This document shows positions 18,808 through 27,398 of a stretch of DNA of 37,028 bases, piece by piece. Within the stretch, counting starts at the first letter, position 1. Each line of letters begins with the position of its first letter. This DNA comes from Bacteroidota bacterium (GTDB lineage Bacteria > Bacteroidota > Bacteroidia > Bacteroidales > VadinHA17), in NCBI GenBank assembly GCA_022711195.1, contig JAKLFN010000003.1, forward strand, positions 1 through 37,028. The letters run 5' to 3'. Below the pieces are notes generated by a model, which did no database searches, was not told where the DNA came from, and worked only from the letters and a program-made list of their open reading frames with translations. A program made the translations under genes and the position numbers.

Positions 18808-19769
18808 CTGTCGCGCGAAAACCAGGGTATAAAGAAATCGGGCTTGTAGGATGCGAGATGCCTGTTGATCTTTTCTACATAGATATCCCTTAAGGTTATC
18901 ATAATGCCTGTCTCTTCCACTTCCCCGAAATGATGGTTTATAAAGGTGCCGAAAACACGCATCGTGGGTGACAGGTTCATATATGCATTTATAAGAGGAG
19001 GAATGGTTTCACCAAGGTTTCTGACTTCCGCGGAGAGTCTCTTGTAATCCTCCTTATACCGCCAGCTTCTGAACAGCTTCTTCATTTCTTCCTCTTCAAG
19101 ATCGATATTGGCGGGCTCGATGGGTACAACAAGATTCTCGGGATCGCCGAAATGTTTTTTGAGAAAGAAAAGTATCATGTTCCTGGCTCTCTGGTTAAAA
19201 TGCGAATACATCGTAACCTTGCCGAAAAGATACTTGATATGATGATTCTCGAGGAACAATGCGCCTAGTCCGTCCCAGATATTGTCGAGGGCATAAAGGC
19301 TTTTTCTTCCCATTGCTTTTGACTGGTATTCAGGAGTAACAAACGAACGGCCCAGCTCCATCATGTGAGGATAATACTTTCCCAGGAATTTATCCGAAAA
19401 CCTGAAATATGAAGAGGAGGCGAGTTTGTTTATGTCGCAGTGAATACAACCTTTTGGTGGAAAATAAAAACGGTATCCTCCGACTATCTCCCTGTTATCG
19501 GGGTCCCATACAATCAGCTGTTTCTGGGGATCTTCCCTTGCAGTGTCAAAATCATCTATGTCGATCGAATGTCCGGTGCCTCCACCGGCGTGCCGGAATG
19601 TAATTTCCCGCACCCTTCCAACTTCCTGCATCAGCACAGGAGATGTATTGTTGTCAAAAACATAAACCTCGTTATTCCCGTTATTTGTCTTGCGCAGAAG
19701 TTTATCAGCAGTTAGTTCTGCCACAATCATTTCCAGCGGCTGCCGGTCGACAACAGGTATCATTTCCAT
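18801..19769 (-). CDS. glsB: Putative glycine N-acyltransferase for glycine lipids (GNAT, OlsB-like)
   Basis: A 322-residue GNAT-fold protein of the OlsB/N-acyl amino acid synthase type (Acetyltransf_5-like). Recognisable blocks are VREITFRHAGGGTGHSIDID and LIVWDPDNREIVGGYRF, then MELGRSFVTPEYQ, which corresponds to the ELGRS motif of ornithine-lipid OlsB. In Bacteroides thetaiotaomicron the adjacent glsB/glsA pair makes N-acyl glycine (commendamide) and then O-acylates it to glycine lipid. The order here (glsA then glsB in transcription) and the phylum support the same role, but ornithine or another amino acid as acceptor cannot be excluded. The gene converges with purF, overlapping by seven bases. 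Confidence 0.82.
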   Translation of the reverse strand: MEMIPVVDRQPLEMIVAELTADKLLRKTNNGNNEVYVFDNNTSPVLMQEVGRVREITFRHAGGGTGHSIDIDDFDTAREDPQKQLIVWDPDNREIVGGYRFYFPPKGCIHCDINKLASSSYFRFSDKFLGKYYPHMMELGRSFVTPEYQSKAMGRKSLYALDNIWDGLGALFLENHHIKYLFGKVTMYSHFNQRARNMILFFLKKHFGDPENLVVPIEPANIDLEEEEMKKLFRSWRYKEDYKRLSAEVRNLGETIPPLINAYMNLSPTMRVFGTFINHHFGEVEETGIMITLRDIYVEKINRHLASYKPDFFIPWFSRDSQ

Positions 19770-19826
19770 CAGGATGAAAAATTCGAATCTAAGCGAAAAA
19801 AAGTCAGATGCAATTTAGTCTTTTTT

Positions 19827-20681
19827 TTATTTCCCGGTAATTCTGATCAGAGATTCGAGCTCGTAAGATTTTGTTTTAACCCATTCTGCCCATTCCGAAG
19901 GAGATCTTGACTTGTCGAAAGTCTGCCATGGTATTGGCTTCCCGAATACCAGTGATATCTCCTTTTCTTTCTGGTTGAACATCTCATCGGGGAGGTACAG
20001 CATTTCGATATTTGCCTTAATTCCGAGCATTGTCCGGATGTTTGACAGGTTGTAGAAGAAGCTTGAATTGCGGCCTGAGAAAAATGCCGGAATAACGTCT
20101 CTCTTATGTTGTATAGCTTTGGTTATAAAACTCTTATGCCAAACAAGATCCTGTATTACACCATCTTTCTTACGTGAACATAAACCGAAGGGAAAATATA
20201 GTATCTGGCAGTCGGAGGCATAGGTGTCTTCGAGCATCCTGATCGCTTCTTTGGCCTGGCCACCATGCTTGTTTACAGGAAGAAATATGCCCGACATGTT
20301 TTTCAGATTCATCAGAAGGTCGTTGACCGGAAATTTTATGTTCTTATAATATTTGCCGAGCTCGTTCATAAAAACGAGCCCGTCGAGACCTCCCAGCGGA
20401 TGGTTCGAAACAAAAAAGTATCGTCCGGCTGAAGGGATGTTCTCTTTCCCGAAAACCTTGTAGCTTATCCCCATCGTCTGAAGTGTCGCACTGATGAATT
20501 CAACATCCATGAGATGGCCGTGATCCCTCAGGATCTTATTTATATCTTCCTGGTGAATAATACGTTTCAGATACCTGATCAGGAATCCGGGAATCGCTTT
20601 TGAGAGTGATGGATTTTTCGACCTTATCACCTCCTCAACATCGATCTGTATCAAGGCATTTTTTTCCGGCATCATTTCCAT
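19827..20681 (-). CDS. glsA: Putative O-acyltransferase for glycine lipids (PlsC/OlsA-like)
   Basis: A 284-residue lysophospholipid-acyltransferase-family protein. The acyltransferase motif reads VSNHPLGGLDG, with His94 and Asp100 six apart (HX5D) instead of the usual HX4D. A further block is YFPFGLCSRKKDG. It probably acylates the hydroxyl of the N-acyl amino acid made by the downstream glsB gene (57 bases away). I chose the ATG at 20679-20681: an in-frame ATG at 20807 would add 42 residues, lie upstream of the only good -7 box (20708-20715) and run through the MraZ repeat region of the divergent promoter. The GlsA name rests on pairing with glsB and phylum; a phospholipid role is the main alternative. 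Confidence 0.82.
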   Translation of the reverse strand: MEMMPEKNALIQIDVEEVIRSKNPSLSKAIPGFLIRYLKRIIHQEDINKILRDHGHLMDVEFISATLQTMGISYKVFGKENIPSAGRYFFVSNHPLGGLDGLVFMNELGKYYKNIKFPVNDLLMNLKNMSGIFLPVNKHGGQAKEAIRMLEDTYASDCQILYFPFGLCSRKKDGVIQDLVWHKSFITKAIQHKRDVIPAFFSGRNSSFFYNLSNIRTMLGIKANIEMLYLPDEMFNQKEKEISLVFGKPIPWQTFDKSRSPSEWAEWVKTKSYELESLIRITGK

Positions 20682-20707
20682 TTGAGAAGCTGATTTATTG
20701 TGGATGC

Positions 20708-20715
20708 CAAAGTTA
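20708..20715 (-). promoter_or_regulatory. -7 box of the glsA promoter
   Basis: On the minus strand TAACTTTG is a perfect match to TAnnTTTG. It lies 26 bases before the chosen glsA ATG, giving a leader of roughly 20 nt. A TTTG lies farther upstream than the usual -33 spacing, so only the -7 box is called. Confidence 0.5.
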
Positions 20716-20756
20716 TGATTTTTTTGGCTCCGGAAAGTTATCAACAAAAAAGGAAA

Positions 20757-20783
20757 AAAGTGGAGCAAAGTGGGGGAAAGTGG
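20757..20783 (+). promoter_or_regulatory. MraZ operator: three AAAGTGG repeats at 10-bp spacing
   Basis: AAAGTGG occurs at 20757, 20767 and 20777, exactly one per 10 bp, each followed by three variable bases. This matches the AAAGTG(T/G)-N3 repeats bound by mycoplasma MraZ and the spaced TGGGN repeats bound by E. coli MraZ. The array ends 42 bases before the mraZ ATG, where a repressor could cover the promoter. MraZ probably binds here to control the dcw operon. Confidence 0.8.
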
Positions 20784-20825
20784 AGAAATTTTATTTATTT
20801 TAGCCATTTATTATAAAAATCAGGG

Positions 20826-21293
20826 ATGGCCACATTTATTGGCGATTATACGTGCAAAGTGGATGTCAAGGGAAGGATCATTCTTCCGATGGCATTCAAA
20901 AAGCAGATGCCTGCCGATGCACGTGACCATTTTGTGGTGCGCAAGGATATATTCGAGAACTGCCTTGTCCTTTACTCGATAGAAGACTGGAACAGGCAGC
21001 TTGAGAAGATCAGGAAGAAGATAAATCCTTATAACCGGGAACATAACAGTTTCCTGAGAAATTTTTTCAAGGGTACAGCTGAACTCTCTCTCGACAACAA
21101 TAACAGGATACTTATTCCCAGGAAGCTTCTTGAGCTGATCGGTGCACAAAAAGATATTGTGATGGCCGGCCAGGATGGAAGAATTGAGATATGGGCAGCA
21201 GAAACATACGGGCAGATCAGCCTTCCTGCCGAAGAATTTGCAAATCTCGCGGAGAAGCTGATGGGTGGTCCAATTAACCAGGCTGACGAATAA
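20826..21293 (+). CDS. mraZ: Transcriptional regulator MraZ
   Basis: A 155-residue MraZ, first gene of the dcw cluster. It carries two SpoVT/AbrB-like DNA-binding repeats. The first contains DVKGRIILPMAFKKQM (about 14-29), the second contains LDNNNRILIPRKLLELIG (about 89-106); each has the family's D/N-x-x-G/N-R-x-x-x-P core. MraZ forms ring-shaped oligomers that bind direct repeats upstream of its own gene, and three such repeats lie at 20757-20783. The stop shares one base with the rsmH start (TAATG). There is no Shine-Dalgarno sequence. Confidence 0.95.
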   Translation: MATFIGDYTCKVDVKGRIILPMAFKKQMPADARDHFVVRKDIFENCLVLYSIEDWNRQLEKIRKKINPYNREHNSFLRNFFKGTAELSLDNNNRILIPRKLLELIGAQKDIVMAGQDGRIEIWAAETYGQISLPAEEFANLAEKLMGGPINQADE

Positions 21294-22189
21294 TGGCATA
21301 CCATATACCTGCGCTGCTGGATGAAAGTATCAGGGGGCTGAATATCCGGCCCGACGGGATATATGTCGACGTAACTTTCGGCGGCGGTGGACATTCAGGT
21401 GAAATACTAAAACATCTAGGCACGGGTCGCCTTATAGCTTTCGACCAGGATGAGGACGCTAAAGCCAATGTGCCTGCCGACAGCCGTTTTCTTTTTCTTG
21501 AGCAGAACTTCCGTTTCCTGAAGAATAACCTTCTCTTTAACGGGATCAGATCTATTGACGGCCTCATTGCCGACCTGGGTGTTTCGTTCCACCAGTTCGA
21601 TGAACCTGAACGGGGCTTCGCATTCAGGCATGATGCAAAGCTCGATATGCGAATGAACAGGCAAGGCTCGATGACTGCCGAAACACTTATCGCAACACTC
21701 GAAGAACCTGCTCTTGCAGATATCTTCTACAACTATGGCGAACTCTCAAATTCAAGAAAGCTTGCAAAAGCTATAATCACTGAAAGGCAGAAAAAATCAA
21801 TATCATCAACCGGCGACCTGGTGTCAGCAATAGCTAAACTGGCTCCCGGCAAGCAGGAAAATAAATTCTATGCCAGGGTATTTCAGGCATTGCGCATCGC
21901 CGTAAACCATGAGACAGACTTTCTCAGGGAAATGCTTCTCCAGGCATACGAAATGCTGAAACCCGGAGGCCGGCTAGTGGTTATTACCTATCACTCCCTT
22001 GAAGACAGGATAGTAAAAAACTTTATGAAGACAGGAAATTTTGAGGGGATACTAAAAAAAGATTTCTATGGTAATCCTGAAAATTTATTCAGGCTTATAA
22101 CCAGGAAGGCAATAACCCCGGGGGAAGAAGAGATTGCATTAAACAGCAGGTCGAGAAGCGCCAGGCTGAGGGTGGCGGAGAAAATCTGA
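21293..22189 (+). CDS. rsmH: 16S rRNA (cytosine-1402-N4)-methyltransferase
   Basis: A 298-residue RsmH (MraW), which methylates C1402 in the decoding centre of 16S rRNA using SAM. The SAM-binding motif is YVDVTFGGGGHSGEIL (about 24-39). Other family blocks are LIADLGVSFHQFDEPERGFAFRHDAKLDMRM-type sequence at about 88-118 (core FDEPERGFAFR), FQALRIAVNHE and VVITYHSLEDRIVK. The length matches the family (about 300). It is coupled to mraZ by a one-base overlap and sits in its conserved dcw position. Confidence 0.97.
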   Translation: MAYHIPALLDESIRGLNIRPDGIYVDVTFGGGGHSGEILKHLGTGRLIAFDQDEDAKANVPADSRFLFLEQNFRFLKNNLLFNGIRSIDGLIADLGVSFHQFDEPERGFAFRHDAKLDMRMNRQGSMTAETLIATLEEPALADIFYNYGELSNSRKLAKAIITERQKKSISSTGDLVSAIAKLAPGKQENKFYARVFQALRIAVNHETDFLREMLLQAYEMLKPGGRLVVITYHSLEDRIVKNFMKTGNFEGILKKDFYGNPENLFRLITRKAITPGEEEIALNSRSRSARLRVAEKI

Positions 22190-22192
22190 GTT

Positions 22193-22549
22193 ATGGCAGA
22201 AAAGAAGAAAAACGGCACCCCGAAAAACAATCCCGGAAGTTTCATAAAGGAACTTCTCAGCGGAACCATGGTTTCGGAAAAGATCATCCTGAAAAACCTG
22301 TGGTACGTTCTTCTTCTCACTCTGCTGGCTTCAATATATATAGGAAACAGGTTTCATGCCGAAAAGATCACCAGGCAAATGACGAGGCTCCAGAAAGAGG
22401 TTAAGGAGCTTCGCGCCGAATCGTTGTCGACATCGGCAGATCTTATGTACCTGAGCAGGCAGTCAGAAGTGTACAAGCTCGTTAAGGAGAAGGGTCTCAG
22501 CCTCGAGGAACTGAAGGTGCCACCCTATAAGCTGTTGGTTGAAAAATAA
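22193..22549 (+). CDS. ftsL: FtsL-like cell division protein
   Basis: A 118-residue bitopic protein with a basic cytoplasmic N-terminus (about 1-34), one transmembrane segment (about 36-52; LWYVLLLTLLASIYIG) and a periplasmic coiled-coil stretch (about 55-90; AEKITRQMTRLQKEVKELRAE). FtsL sequences are poorly conserved. The assignment rests on size, topology, coiled coil and position between rsmH and ftsI, exactly where ftsL lies in most dcw clusters. FtsL links the FtsQ complex to activation of FtsW/FtsI. Confidence 0.85.
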   Translation: MAEKKKNGTPKNNPGSFIKELLSGTMVSEKIILKNLWYVLLLTLLASIYIGNRFHAEKITRQMTRLQKEVKELRAESLSTSADLMYLSRQSEVYKLVKEKGLSLEELKVPPYKLLVEK

Positions 22550-22556
22550 CTGATCG

Positions 22557-24671
22557 ATGGCAGTAAGAGACGAAATAGTATGGAGGACCGGTATAGTTTA
22601 CATTGCAATTGCAGTTGTGGCTTTGGCCATTGTTGTCAGAATCCTCTTTCTGCAGGTCATACAGCATGGTAAATGGGCGGAGATGGCTGAGAGATATGTC
22701 TATAAAACAACCGAGATGCCTGCAAACAGGGGAGATATCCTGGCATGCGACGGACGCCTCCTGGCCAGTTCTGTTCCATACTATACAATCTACATGGATA
22801 CCCGCAGCTCAGGCATGTCGGCAAGGACCTTCTCGAATGGTATAGACGGTTTGTCAGCAGGTCTGGCACGGCACCTGGGCGACCATAATGCAGCAGAATG
22901 GAAAAGGATAATTACAAATGCCAGGCGCCGTGGTGAAAGATATTTTCTGATAAAGAGAAAAGTCGACTATGAAACTCTGAAGCAGCTGAGACAACTTCCC
23001 ATTTTTCGCGAAGGACAATATAAGGGTGGCCTTGTTGCGCAGGCAGAGAACCGCCGGATTCTTCCAAACAGCGAACTGGCTGCCAGAACAATAGGATACC
23101 TTAACCAGGGTAATGAGGGAACAGAGGTTGGCATCGAGGGATCATTCGACAAGGAGCTGGGTGGAAAGAATGGTGTTGTTGTGATGCAAAGACTTACGGG
23201 AGGCGACTGGATAACAATAAACGATGCAAACAGTGTTGAGGCCCGCGACGGAAACGATGTCGTGACAACAATAGATATCGACCTTCAGGACGTGGCATCA
23301 TCAGCGCTCATGAACCAGCTTAAGAAGCATGACGCTCACCATGGATGTGCAATAGTTATGGAAGTAGCAACAGGCGATGTTCGAGCTATTGTAAACCTTG
23401 AACAGAGCCGCGACGGTAGTTATCATGAAACATACAACTATTCAATTGCCGAAAGCACTGAACCCGGATCCACATTCAAACTGCCTGCTCTCATGGCAGC
23501 CCTGGAGGATGGTGTTATCGATACCGGCGATATAGTCGACACAGGCAACGGAACAGTTAAGTTTTATAACAAAGTTGTAAGGGACACAAAGGAGGAAGGT
23601 TATGGCAGACTGACAGTTAAGGAGGTTTTTGAAAAATCTTCAAATGTAGGCACATCAAAAATTATCTGGACCCACTATAAGGATAATCCGAAAGCTTTTG
23701 TCGACAGGCTTTATGCAATGAAGCTGAATAACAAGCTTGATATACAGCTCAGGGGAGAAGGAACGCCACTGATCCGTTACCCGGGCGACAAGCTATGGTC
23801 AGGTCTTTCGCTCCCGATGATGTCGCATGGCTATGAGGTGCAGATGACACCCCTGCAGATACTCACATTCTACAATGCTGTCGCCAATAACGGCAGGATG
23901 GTCAAGCCACGGTTCGTTACCTCAGTTATGCGGAACGGGAATATTATCAGGCGCTATGAACCTGACGTGATCATTAATTCCATTGCATCACGGTCTACAA
24001 TAAACAAGGCAAAGAAAATGATGGAGGGGGTTGTTGAACACGGGACCGCCATAAATCTCAGGAATCCCAACTACAAAATAGCCGGGAAGACAGGTACCGC
24101 GCAGATAGCAAAAGGGAAATCGGGCTATCGCACCGGAAGCGGAGTATCATACCAGGCTTCATTTGTCGGTTATTTCCCGGCCGCGAATCCGCTTTATTCC
24201 TGTATTGTTGTGGTTAATGCTCCTTCAAACGGCGTTTACTATGGGAACATTGTTGCCGGATCGGTCTTTAAGGAAATTTCGGACAAGCTCTATGCCACCA
24301 ATTTTTTCCGCGATTACTCCACGAATACTGTTTTTGCCGCAAATAATAATGCTCCTGAAGCAGGCAATGGTTACAGGGAGGATATTAACAATGTTCTCCG
24401 CGAACTTGATGTAAAATACAGGCGTACCGCCGGCAACGAATGGGTGAAGACAAGAGAAAACGGCGATACAATACGGCTTGTCGGGATGAACATAAAGAAC
24501 GGCCTGGTTCCTGATGTAAGGGGAATGAGCCTCAGGGATGCAATCTTTCTGCTTGAGAATTCGGGATATAAAGTTAAATACAGCGGTAAAGGGAAAGTGC
24601 TGAGACAATCACCTGAGCACGGTTCGAGATACTTTGAAGGACAGGTGGTTTCGCTTGAAATGAATATGTAA
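22557..24671 (+). CDS. ftsI: Septal peptidoglycan transpeptidase (class B PBP) with PASTA domain
   Basis: A 704-residue penicillin-binding protein with one N-terminal membrane anchor (about 12-34), a dimerisation/pedestal region (PANRGDILACDGRLLA at about 54-69) and a transpeptidase domain. The active site is complete: Ser305 and Lys308 in EPGSTFKL, SSN (361-363) and KTG (511-513). A single C-terminal PASTA domain (about 648-704; LVPDVRGMSLRDAIFLLENSGY) makes it longer than E. coli FtsI (588 aa). PASTA-bearing FtsI/SpoVD-type PBPs are usual in Bacteroidota. It cross-links septal peptidoglycan with FtsW. Confidence 0.95.
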   Translation: MAVRDEIVWRTGIVYIAIAVVALAIVVRILFLQVIQHGKWAEMAERYVYKTTEMPANRGDILACDGRLLASSVPYYTIYMDTRSSGMSARTFSNGIDGLSAGLARHLGDHNAAEWKRIITNARRRGERYFLIKRKVDYETLKQLRQLPIFREGQYKGGLVAQAENRRILPNSELAARTIGYLNQGNEGTEVGIEGSFDKELGGKNGVVVMQRLTGGDWITINDANSVEARDGNDVVTTIDIDLQDVASSALMNQLKKHDAHHGCAIVMEVATGDVRAIVNLEQSRDGSYHETYNYSIAESTEPGSTFKLPALMAALEDGVIDTGDIVDTGNGTVKFYNKVVRDTKEEGYGRLTVKEVFEKSSNVGTSKIIWTHYKDNPKAFVDRLYAMKLNNKLDIQLRGEGTPLIRYPGDKLWSGLSLPMMSHGYEVQMTPLQILTFYNAVANNGRMVKPRFVTSVMRNGNIIRRYEPDVIINSIASRSTINKAKKMMEGVVEHGTAINLRNPNYKIAGKTGTAQIAKGKSGYRTGSGVSYQASFVGYFPAANPLYSCIVVVNAPSNGVYYGNIVAGSVFKEISDKLYATNFFRDYSTNTVFAANNNAPEAGNGYREDINNVLRELDVKYRRTAGNEWVKTRENGDTIRLVGMNIKNGLVPDVRGMSLRDAIFLLENSGYKVKYSGKGKVLRQSPEHGSRYFEGQVVSLEMNM

Positions 24672-24673
24672 TT

Positions 24674-26128
24674 ATGGAACTTGAAAAAATTCTGAAAGGG
24701 ATCGATGTTGTTTCAATCAGCGGAGACATAAAAACAAACGTTGACAGGATTACCTTCGATTCACGCAGCATAAGCGCCGGATCACTTTTTGTAGCCATCA
24801 GAGGCTCTAAAAGTGATGGCCACGACTTTATTGAAAATGCAATAGCATCAGGTGCCGCAGCAATATTATGTGAATCGGTGCCAGCTGGCGTATCCGGCAA
24901 AGTATGCTGGATAAAAACCTCCGACACTTCTATAGCTCTCGGACTTGCTGCCTCCAACTTCTATGACAATCCTTCCCGGTCACTTAAGCTTGTTGGTGTT
25001 ACCGGAACCAATGGCAAAACAACAATTGCTACCCTGCTCTACAGGATGTTTACACAGCTTGGCTTCAGGTGCGGACTTTTCTCAACAGTATGCAATTATG
25101 TTGCCGGCCGCGAACTTCCGGCTACACATACAACACCTGATCCTTTACAGCTAAACAAGTTAATGTCGGAAATGGTAGAAGCCGGATGCACCTATGCTTT
25201 CATGGAAGTCAGCTCACATGCTGTCGATCAGAAAAGAATAGCAGGACTGAGGTTTACGGGAGGGCTGTTTACAAATCTCACACACGACCATCTCGATTAC
25301 CATAAAACATTTGACAATTACCTGAAAGCCAAAAAGAGCTGGTTTGACGCCATGCCTGCTGAAGCATTCGCACTTGTTAATGCCGATGACAGGAACGGTC
25401 AGGTAATGCTTCAGAATTGCAGGGCGCACCATTATACTTTCTCGGTAAGGGCAATGGCCGATTTCAGATGCAGGATCATTGAGCAGAGCTTTTCAGGGAT
25501 GGCTCTGAAAATTCTTGATGAAGAGGTGTGGACAAGGTTTGTTGGAGATTATAATGCTTCCAACCTGCTTGCAGTCTGTGCCGCTGCCTCAATTATGGGT
25601 GCCGAAAAGAAGAAGATACTCAGGATACTCAGCAATCTTACTCCTGTGGCAGGACGTATGGAAGTTATCACCTCCGGCAGCGGAGTGACAGGTATTGTCG
25701 ACTATGCACATACACCTGATGCGCTGGTAAATGTCATTGGGACAATAAATAAGATAAGAGAAGGCAACATTAAACTCATTACCGTCGTTGGCGCCGGCGG
25801 CGACAGGGACAGGACTAAAAGACCAAAGATGGCATTTATCTCTGCCGAAGGAAGCGCAAAAGTGATTCTCACTTCTGACAATCCCCGGACAGAAAATCCT
25901 GAGATGATACTCGACGAGATGGAAGCCGGACTTAATACTGAGCTGAAGAAAAAAACGCTCAGGATCGCTGACCGCCGCGAGGCAATAAAAGCAGCTGTAA
26001 TGCTGGCCGCTCCGGGTGATGTGGTCCTGGTGGCAGGGAAAGGCCATGAGACATACCAGGAAATTAACGGAGTGAGACATCATTTCGACGACAGGGAAGA
26101 ATTGAGAAATGCATTTTCAATGAAATAA
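24674..26128 (+). CDS. murE: UDP-N-acetylmuramoyl-L-alanyl-D-glutamate--2,6-diaminopimelate ligase
   Basis: A 484-residue Mur ligase that adds the third stem-peptide residue. The ATP-binding loop is VTGTNGKTT (Gly111-Thr116 core). EVSSHAVDQKRIAG and THDHLDYH are MurE blocks. The motif DNPR (402-405; TSDNPRTENP) is the signature of enzymes that add meso-diaminopimelate rather than lysine, so the organism's peptidoglycan is expected to be DAP-type. The gene starts two bases after the ftsI stop. Confidence 0.97.
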   Translation: MELEKILKGIDVVSISGDIKTNVDRITFDSRSISAGSLFVAIRGSKSDGHDFIENAIASGAAAILCESVPAGVSGKVCWIKTSDTSIALGLAASNFYDNPSRSLKLVGVTGTNGKTTIATLLYRMFTQLGFRCGLFSTVCNYVAGRELPATHTTPDPLQLNKLMSEMVEAGCTYAFMEVSSHAVDQKRIAGLRFTGGLFTNLTHDHLDYHKTFDNYLKAKKSWFDAMPAEAFALVNADDRNGQVMLQNCRAHHYTFSVRAMADFRCRIIEQSFSGMALKILDEEVWTRFVGDYNASNLLAVCAAASIMGAEKKKILRILSNLTPVAGRMEVITSGSGVTGIVDYAHTPDALVNVIGTINKIREGNIKLITVVGAGGDRDRTKRPKMAFISAEGSAKVILTSDNPRTENPEMILDEMEAGLNTELKKKTLRIADRREAIKAAVMLAAPGDVVLVAGKGHETYQEINGVRHHFDDREELRNAFSMK

Positions 26129-26140
26129 AATCTTGCAGGG

Positions 26141-27397
26141 ATGCTCTATTATTTGTTTCAATATCTCGATAAGCTTAATGTCCCCGGAGCGGGTGTATTC
26201 GCATTTATCTCCTTCAGATCGGCTGCAGCAGTAATAACGGCCCTGCTGATTTCCATGCTGATCGGGAAGCGGATCATCCTTTTCCTCCAGCGAAAACAGG
26301 TTGGAGAGGTTGTGAGGGACCTTGGCCTTGAGGGGCAGTACCAGAAAAAGGGAACACCCTCGATGGGTGGTGTCATCATTCTAGCCTCAATAGTTATCCC
26401 GGTTATTCTGTTTGCCAGGCTCGACAATGTATATATCCTGCTGATGCTGCTTACTACCGTCTGGCTCGGATTCATCGGATTCATCGATGACTATATCAAG
26501 ATATTCAGGAAAAACAAAGATGGTCTTGCAGCCCGTTTTAAAATCATTGGACAGGTTATACTGGGACTGATTGTAGGGATTACTCTATTCCTGAGCAATG
26601 ATGCCATAATAGTTGAAACAACAAATGTTTCGTCCCTGAGCATCCGTGAACGGAATGAACTTGTTGAGACAGTGGTCAACAGCACTGAATCAGACGATTT
26701 CAAGCCTGATAAGAAGAGCATAAAGACCACAATACCTTTTGTAAAGAATAATGAGTTTGACTATTCGTGGCTCGTTGCATTCACTGGCAAGGAGCACCGC
26801 CCGCTGTGGACATGGCTGGTCTTTGTTGTTCTGGTCATTTTTATTATCACTGCTGTCTCGAACGGGGCAAATCTTACCGACGGCCTCGATGGCCTGGCGA
26901 CAGGAACATCGGCAATAATGGGTGTGGCGCTCGCGATCCTGGCCTATGTGTCGAGTAATATTATCTATGCCGACTATCTGAATATTATGTTCATTCCGCG
27001 ATCTGAGGAACTGGTAATCTTTGCTGCAGCGCTGATCGGCGCCACAATCGGATTCCTCTGGTATAATTCTTACCCGGCACAGGTTTTTATGGGCGATACA
27101 GGGTCGCTGGCCCTTGGAGGCATCATCGCAGTTTTTGCAATAGTAATCAGGAAAGAGCTCCTTATACCAGTACTCTGTGGTGTTTTCCTCGTAGAGAATC
27201 TTTCGGTGGTGCTCCAGGTTTCGTGGTTTAAAAGGACAAAACGCAAATACGGGGCAGGCCGCAGGTTATTCCTCATGGCACCCCTTCATCATCATTACCA
27301 GAAAAAAGGATATCCCGAACCAAAGATTGTCACCCGGTTCTGGATAGTGGCAATAATACTTGCCGTAATAAGCATTGTGACGCTGAAGATCAGATAA
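26141..27397 (+). CDS. mraY: Phospho-N-acetylmuramoyl-pentapeptide-transferase
   Basis: A 418-residue polytopic membrane enzyme that transfers phospho-MurNAc-pentapeptide to undecaprenyl phosphate, giving lipid I. Catalytic and family motifs are present: FIDDYIKI (Asp116, Asp117), [10 protein letters not shown] (244-253), [10 protein letters not shown] and the [11 protein letters not shown] loop. It is about 58 residues longer than E. coli MraY. The extra length is a hydrophilic insert at about 155-222, rich in charged residues and placed between two membrane segments; I recall similar inserts in other Bacteroidota. Confidence 0.96.
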   Translation: MLYYLFQYLDKLNVPGAGVFAFISFRSAAAVITALLISMLIGKRIILFLQRKQVGEVVRDLGLEGQYQKKGTPSMGGVIILASIVIPVILFARLDNVYILLMLLTTVWLGFIGFIDDYIKIFRKNKDGLAARFKIIGQVILGLIVGITLFLSNDAIIVETTNVSSLSIRERNELVETVVNSTESDDFKPDKKSIKTTIPFVKNNEFDYSWLVAFTGKEHRPLWTWLVFVVLVIFIITAVSNGANLTDGLDGLATGTSAIMGVALAILAYVSSNIIYADYLNIMFIPRSEELVIFAAALIGATIGFLWYNSYPAQVFMGDTGSLALGGIIAVFAIVIRKELLIPVLCGVFLVENLSVVLQVSWFKRTKRKYGAGRRLFLMAPLHHHYQKKGYPEPKIVTRFWIVAIILAVISIVTLKIR

Positions 27398-27398
27398 A

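Noticed and set aside
20682..20807. Upstream start for the glsA-like gene at 20807
   Set aside because: It would place the start upstream of the -7 box and across the MraZ repeat region, and adds a non-conserved 42-residue leader.
25589..26083. 164-codon open frame on the minus strand opposite murE
   Set aside because: It lies within murE, which has all its motifs; no start context or family resemblance.
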